A DNA stretch of 64,000 nucleotides from Capsicum annuum (Eukaryota; Streptophyta; Magnoliopsida; Solanales; Solanaceae), in contig NC_061121.1 in NCBI RefSeq assembly GCF_002878395.1, forward strand, positions 12,028,121-12,092,120, read 5' to 3'. The notes below the pieces were generated by a model. That model was not told the DNA's origin and ran no database searches. It saw nothing but the letters and a program-made list of their open reading frames with translations. The position numbers and the translations under genes were made by a program. Position 1 is the stretch's first letter. Each line of letters starts with the position of its first letter. This document shows, in pieces, positions 58,325 to 64,000 of the stretch.

Positions 58325-58757
58325 TGTCCTTTAAGTGGCACACATAATGAAAGTGTAAACCACTTTTTTTTTTGAGTGTGGATGGTCTGCTAAGATCTGG
58401 GATAAGCTGCTACAATGGCAAGGATGTCATAGAACTGCCAACTCTTGGCCAGAAGAACAACACTAACACTGGGCAGAACAAAAGAGGTCACCGTCTGCTG
58501 AGATGTATCGTGTGATTCTTGCTGCTGCTATTTACTTCATCTGGCTGGAACGAAGGAAAAGCGTCTTTCAACAGGTGACTAGAAGTACAGAAGTGGTGCA
58601 AAGGTTGATTATACAGGAGACCATGTGTAGAGGACATATGCTACCAAGACTTGCAATGAGACTTCAAGACCTAAACTATTATCCTTCGCTCGTTATGTTT
58701 GCTGTTAGTTCAATAGGGGTATACCGTATACGTAGAGAAGAGATAGAGGACCTGTAA
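58325..58757 (+). pseudogene. LINE ORF2 C-terminal fragment
   Basis: Starts with the zinc-binding reverse-transcriptase tail 'CPLSGTHNESVNHFFFEC', continues 'WDKLLQWQG', meets a TAA at about 58451, then 'VILAAAIYFIWLERRKSVFQ' and a C-terminal tail to 58755. This is the region after the polymerase in plant L1-type LINEs. Orientation is opposite to the neighbouring genes. It lies between the degraded and intact J loci, so it inserted in or beside the duplicated block. Confidence 0.8.
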
Positions 58758-59256
58758 GGCTGGGTTTGTGTCAAGTACGACTGCAAATTTTGATACCGTT
58801 TTGTAATGTTTCACTTGGTAAATAATAAAATGTTACTCACCAAAAATAAAATGCGTTTTTATATAGTAAAAAAAAGATCACCTACTTTTTATATCTTTAC
58901 AGGCCTTGTCTCCATGGTTTGCACACCTTGTGATGCCTCTGGACAAAATCTTACTGCAGATACTCTATTTTTATTGTTAAACTTGGCCTTAAATCAACTT
59001 AAACAGCATGTGCATTGCAGCATATTGCGCGTGAAGTAGAGTTGTAAATTATAATTACTTCGTCACATATACAGTTACCAATGAATTTTTTAAAATTATT
59101 TTACAGCTTTTGTAGAGCAGTTCCTGAAAAAACAAAAGTACATTAACAAAAACATGATGAGAAAAGCTCAGGCATTGAATGCCTATACACAATTTCCATC
59201 CTAAAATGTATAGTCCTTTTCCTGAGAATAAACTACATCTGTATCCTATGTCACTG

Positions 59257-61926
59257 TTATAAAGTTGGTAAGTACTTGTCCTTCATTCGAGAAATAAGCT
59301 TAAACTTCTCCTCTGCTTCTACCTGCTGTCGTATATCTGATTGTGAAGTTTTATCTGGATGGAATTTCATCAAGGCTTTTTTGTAAGCAACACGCACCTG
59401 AAACAAGAATATATTCCAAGTGCTATCATTCTAACTGCGACCAACACTTCACAAATAGAAATAGAAGAAAAAAGCGGTCATATGGAGAAGATAGTCAGAC
59501 AAACCCAAAGTACAACTCCCAAAATCCCTATTAAAGACGCAAGAAATGAAAAGAAGTGGCTGCATATCCTGACCGAAGACTAGCTAACTCTACATAAGCA
59601 GGGACGTGAATCTAGAGAGCCAACAATAAGACGAGACAGTATTGGGAGAAAGATAAAACAGGTGTATAGATCAGAATGCGAAACAAAAGGATCATATGAT
59701 TGCTAAATTACAAGAGACGTAACCAACCACAGAGAAGGGCAAGAGTAAAATAAGATAAGAATGGCAATGCTTCACAAAAGTATGTTCCCTGGAATTATAT
59801 CTATTCAGTATTCTGATATTTTAAAATTACGAAGACTGAAGATATTTAGAGACTGAGCGTAAACAAACCTCATTACTAGTGCCATTACTAACTGTGATTC
59901 CCAACCCGCGCAACACTGATGCCATATCATGGCACGTCTCTTCAAGCTTACTGAGCTCCTTGCCAACTTCGGCTCGTATCTGCTCCTTCAACTTCGTATT
60001 CTCTAGGTCCTAAAAAAGGTTCATCAGATGGTTTATACACTAGGTAAAATCTAAATACGTTGTAATCAGAAAATAAAACAGAGGCAGCATAAGTGGCACC
60101 GGAAGAGAGGTATAAAGAAAATATGAAGATAAAGAGGCTTCAAAAAGCTGCAAAATAGACAACAGAAGAAGCCAAATTGCCATACCTTCTTTTGAGCTTC
60201 TCTCATTTCCTCCACACGCTGCTTTTTCCTCTTCTCGAGTTCTGCTAAACGAATACGTTCAGCCTCCTCTCTTTTCAGCAACTCCTTCAACTTTCTGGCT
60301 TCTTCTTCCTGAATACGTAACAAGCACATCAGATAACAGCACATCTTCTATTTCATCAAAAAGGGGATACACCCCGTGTACAGAGATATACATCAGAATT
60401 ATAAATGTATTGTTCTCTACCAGACATCATCAGCAGATTAGTGTGCAGTTGGTGCTAAAAATCCACATTTATTTTTTGTAATCGAGAAAACCTCAACGGG
60501 TAATGGCACACAGTTCAAAACTCGTATACAATTAGCACGGCGCTCTACCCTTCCCCTCTTAAACACCATGCTTTTATCCGCGGCTCTGTTCGAGCCTGCG
60601 ATGTGTGTCTAAATCACACATGACTGGTTGCGTTCTTGCTACTAGATCAAATCCCTTGCGGCATGCTCAAAAATATGCATAAGAAAAAAATGTCTAAATT
60701 TAGGATTAAGGACGAGAGCGTCCTAGCTGTTCTCTTTAGACATTGTCCACACACAACACCTTGTCAAGACTTATAGCCCACTCTCCCAACCAATGCGAGA
60801 CGCTAACCCACTCTAATACAGTAAAAAAAGTTATGATACAAATAGAACCCCTTCTCAGTAGATTATCATGCGTTATACATGCTTCAAGAAGTTCCATCCA
60901 ACCTAATTATCCTACCTTAAGGTACCTTAGTCTACATACTTTCTAAAATCTTCCTTCAACAATCAACAATAATGATTTTACTAAAACATTACCGTCAGAC
61001 TTTGCAATACAAAAAGTAACCATTACCTCGACTAGTTTTCTAGCACGGAGGTAGCAATAATATATGTAGAGAGCTCGAAACAGCGCAATAGTTATGAGAT
61101 ATGGTAAAGCTATGTGAAACCAGTGATTGATCCTTTCGAACCAATTCACAAGTTGCCCACATAAGTTCTTCACTTGCCAACCAAAATTCTTAAGTGTCAG
61201 TGACACTTGCTCCAAAAAGTTCTGCAACCACAATAGCACTTGGCTATCGAAGTTTTCAAGCCCCAATAACTCTTGCCCACCAAAATTTACCACCTTCTCT
61301 AGCAATTGCACACCAAAATTCACTGAGTTTAGTAGCAGCTCCCAACCAAAATTTACCAGCTTCAGTAACAGTTTCCCAGCAAAGTTTACCGGGTACGATA
61401 GCAGTTGCACAACAAAACATACCGGGTACGATAGCAGTTGCACAACAAAACATACTGGGTACGATAGCAGTTGCACAACAAAATACATCGGGTACAGTAG
61501 CAGTTTCACAACGAAATATACAGGATACAGTAGCAGTTTCACAATGAAATATACCGGGTACAGTATCAGTTTCACAACAAAATATACCAGGTACAGTAGC
61601 AGTTTCACAACAAAATATACCGCATACAGTATCGATTTCACAGCGAAATATACCGGGTACAATAGCAGTCGCACAACAAAATATACAGGATAGAGTATCA
61701 GTTTCCCAACAAAAATTAGTAATCTCCCACCAAAATATACCGGGGACAATAGCAGTTGCACACAAAAAATTAGTAGTTCCCCACCAAAATTTACTAGATA
61801 CAATAGCACTTGTCCAACAGAATCTATCAGGTTCAATAGCTCGTGTACAACAAAATCAACTAGTAGCACTTGTCCAGCAATGTCTACTAAGTTCAGTAGC
61901 AGTTGACTATCAAAATTCATCACCAT
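59257..61926 (-). CDS. Hendecad-repeat, membrane-anchored J-domain protein (four-exon model)
   Basis: Exons on the minus strand: 61926-61027, 60308-60186, 60009-59869, 59397-59257, all joined in phase 0 with GT...AG introns; 434 residues. Exon 1: about 22 eleven-residue repeats ('FVVKLLLYPVY', 'NFGWELLLNSV'), then 'QVKNLCGQLVNWF', 'ERINHWFHIALPYL' and a membrane span at about 270-291. Exon 2: charged helix ('EEEARKLKELLKREEAERIR'). Exon 3: helix 'LKEQIRAEVGKELSKLEE'. Exon 4: J domain with 'FHPDK' (HPD about 401-403) and 'VEAEEKFKLISRM'. J domains stimulate Hsp70 ATPase; the C-terminal exons resemble a plant DnaJ-like family. A co-chaperone bound to a membrane or lipid surface is inferred. Without splicing of intron 1, exon 1 reads to a stop at 60943. 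The N-terminus is unsure: an in-frame TAA lies just upstream, where the repeat predicts Q, and exons beyond may exist. Exons 2-4 are strong; the join to exon 1 is a hypothesis supported by phase and by the duplicate locus. Confidence 0.65.
60345..60942. other. Inside intron 1 of the J-domain model
   Basis: Noncoding apart from the exon 1 read-through tail (61026-60943). No recognisable element. Confidence 0.5.
61381..61710 (-). repeat. Coding minisatellite, 33 bp x 10
   Basis: Ten consecutive 33-bp units, no spacers, e.g. 'accgggtacgatagcagttg'. Each encodes one 11-residue repeat on the minus strand. The units at 61381-61479 are almost identical, so the array has changed length recently. Confidence 0.95.
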
Positions 61927-64000
61927 CAGTAGCACTTATCCACCACTTAAGTTGGTCAGGTGCGGACCAGATATGGCTACGGGTGCTGGAATTCGACTAA
62001 AACATTCAAAATTTTGAAAGATCTTTCAGGTCGTCTTCCTCAAGACCCAACTTCTTCTTAAGGCAACAAAAATGAAGAGACTGCTCAACCACAACGTCAG
62101 CAGTACTAAGTATAATACAATATATGATATGAATGCATTGATGAAGGATTATTCTTGTACCAATTCAAACAATGATGATATTTTCTTCACATAATGTATA
62201 TAACATACATCTTCATATAGTATACACAGCAATTGGCCTGCATATAATTGTTCCTTAGTGAAGAATTATGTTGTTGTTGATTGAGTCAGGGAGTTAGTTG
62301 ACTTGATTGGTGAGCTTTGGGAAAGTTTGTTGGGGTACTTCTGTGAAATTCTGTGGAAGTTACTTTTTGGAAAATGACTGATTATATCCCCTTCATTCCC
62401 TTTAAAATGGAAATAGTATTAATTAAGGATATATTTTATTAAATTAGCCTCATTAATTATAGGTAGTGCTAAAAAGACTATATTAATCTTTTCTTTTAAA
62501 TAGACAAAGTTATTTAATTTTTAAAGTAAAAGGATAAAAATATTTAAAAATTAACTAATTTATAGCGTGAACATAACTTTTTTCTGTTGTAACCAAAAAA
62601 TTTTTTCCAAAATTAAAATTTATATATGTTATGCACTTATTTAATGATAGAAGTAATATGAAAAGAATATGATAAATTTTTCTTGATTTCATAAATTGAA
62701 ATAATTATCTTTAACAAGAGATCAACTAAATTATAGCACCTTTGATTATTGATTTCATTAGCAACTTGTCAGGTTAAAATGGGCGGCCAAATAAAATAAA
62801 ATAAAATGGAGTGAGTATATATTTTATCGCTCAACAAATAACGCACATTTATCTTTATTTCTGGCAGACTTTCATTATTTTGATTTAATTAATAGGGCAT
62901 ACTTGTCCTTCAATTGTGATACTCATTTAACCTTGATCTTCAATACAATTAAAAAATAGTATTTATGAGCTATTTTGTAAGTTGTAGGAAATATTTGAGC
63001 CAAAAATATAATGGTAATAGTATTTTTAAGCCAAAACTATATCAGAGAATAAAATTGATCTCTTTTAAATAATTCAAAGATGCCCCTAATCATACCAAGC
63101 ATCCTCCTTTATAAGAATAATAATTTGAAGGTAAAATTTGAAGTATGAAGTATTTGTGAATATAAAAATTATCTTATTCCACTTTTGATATTTTCTTCAT
63201 CTATTTTTAGTTGTCAATTATTGATTTGACAAATCTTAAGAAACAATGCACTGAGTAATAAATTGTGTTTATCTATTAGTTTTTTACAAATATTAATGAA
63301 CATTTATTTTTAATAATATATTGTGCGAAATCTTTTTCTTCCAACTAAAATAAAACGGATGAAATTAAAACAATATCATGAAATTACCATGTCATACGAA
63401 GATTTACATATTCCTATTTGTACCATCTGGTTCACCAAACGACCCCTTAAATATATTCATTTCCAAAGGCTATTTAAAGAGTTGGCGAATGCAACGCGTT
63501 CCCTTTTCGAAAGGCTATTTAATGACTTGTATTTTCGAAAGTCAAGCTTTCTCCACTAGACTCCCTTAACTGTATTTTGCTTTGTTTTTTATTTATTTAT
63601 AGAGTATCATTAAAATAAAAATAGATCTTCAATCGCATTTGTTCATTTAAATAAAAAATAACTTATCATTTATTTACTTATTTTATCCTTTTATATATAT
63701 TATTCATCACTCAATGCATTTCTCAAGTCATTATATTTATTATATTTAAAGAATCGATATAGTAAAATTATAATTATTATTTATTATTTCTTAATATTTG
63801 GATAAATCAATAATAGATAATCATTATTTCTTGGTTGACTTGTGGTTTGTGAAGTCGACAACTAGAGAGTAGATGTCACAAGTCCAGCTATGTGTACGTA
63901 CCACTCTTTCTCTCAAATGTTTGAGGTTTCTTTTGGAAGTTGAAAAAAAAGAAGCAACAAGAAAACTATGAACCCCTCCAACCCCCAAACACACACACAC
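61927..64000. other. Upstream flank of the J-domain gene and end of window
   Basis: 62006-62107 on the minus strand reads a coding-like stretch ('CCLKKKLGLEEDDLKDLSKF', stop at 62006), possibly a lost or upstream exon. 63353-63590 resembles 45776-45990, and 63905-63970 resembles 47130-47180 and 42715-42765. (CA)n starts at the window end (63989-64000). No clear promoter found. Confidence 0.45.

Noticed and set aside
58041..58334. 97-codon + frame
   Set aside because: No motif and a biased H/T/S/I composition; it abuts a LINE fragment that reads in a different frame.
61127..61693. 188-codon + strand frame with repeated 'GYDSSCTTKHT' units
   Set aside because: It is the mirror of the minus-strand 33-bp coding repeats; any frame stays open because the unit is a multiple of three. 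The minus frame has the membrane block and paralogs.
61381..61710. Regular 33-bp repeats as a CRISPR array
   Set aside because: No spacers between units, they are in frame within a gene, and the genome is a plant.

Overview
The window is nuclear DNA from a flowering plant, most likely a Solanaceae species. The evidence is the repeat content: an RTE-type LINE whose 3' end has the 'ggtatggactgcgtacat' block and a (TTG)n tail, chromovirus Ty3/gypsy and Ty1/copia elements, Stowaway 'ctccctccgt' MITEs, AT-rich intergenic DNA and eukaryotic split genes. Two 100-base N runs (3055-3154, 13992-14091) are assembly gaps. The family assignment rests on recalled repeat knowledge, not on a search.

Layout. 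1-1235: a nuclear copy of mitochondrial DNA, nad5 exon end plus most of its group II intron with a well-formed domain V. 1236-3054: remains of an LTR element with an LTR and a primer-binding site. 3155-42200: one old Ty1/copia element (copia-1, + strand) split by three insertions: (a) 4297-18796, a reverse Ty3/gypsy remnant (gypsy-2) that holds a reverse Ty1/copia element (copia-2, 7157-14146); (b) 20931-28811, an L1 LINE that holds an RTE LINE fragment (24595-25473); (c) 29350-40243, a chromovirus Ty3/gypsy element (gypsy-1) that holds a 2.7 kb solo LTR with a perfect TTTCC target duplication. The copia-1 3' LTR also carries a MITE inside a MITE. No element here has an intact polyprotein.

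42200-64000 is gene-bearing, AT-rich and rich in small DNA transposons: Stowaway, Tourist, hAT, a Mutator-type element with a perfect 9-bp target duplication, and a probable Helitron. All likely host genes are on the minus strand. One is a small single-span protein with a clear TATA box (44672-44935). The others form a family whose N-terminal part is a run of 11-residue apolar repeats, followed by a shared 'NHWFH.ALPY' membrane segment: a single-exon 303-residue member (48845-49756), a degraded member (57484-57795 with a broken J-domain exon at 57023-57147), and a four-exon model (61926 down to 59257). The last joins the repeats and membrane span, all in phase 0, to a charged helix and a C-terminal J domain with HPDK.

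The most interesting signal is this family. It combines hydrophobic hendecad repeats, partly encoded by an in-frame 33-bp minisatellite, with a membrane anchor and a J domain, in a tandemly duplicating cluster. This suggests a membrane- or lipid-surface-bound Hsp70 co-chaperone. The function is inferred only.
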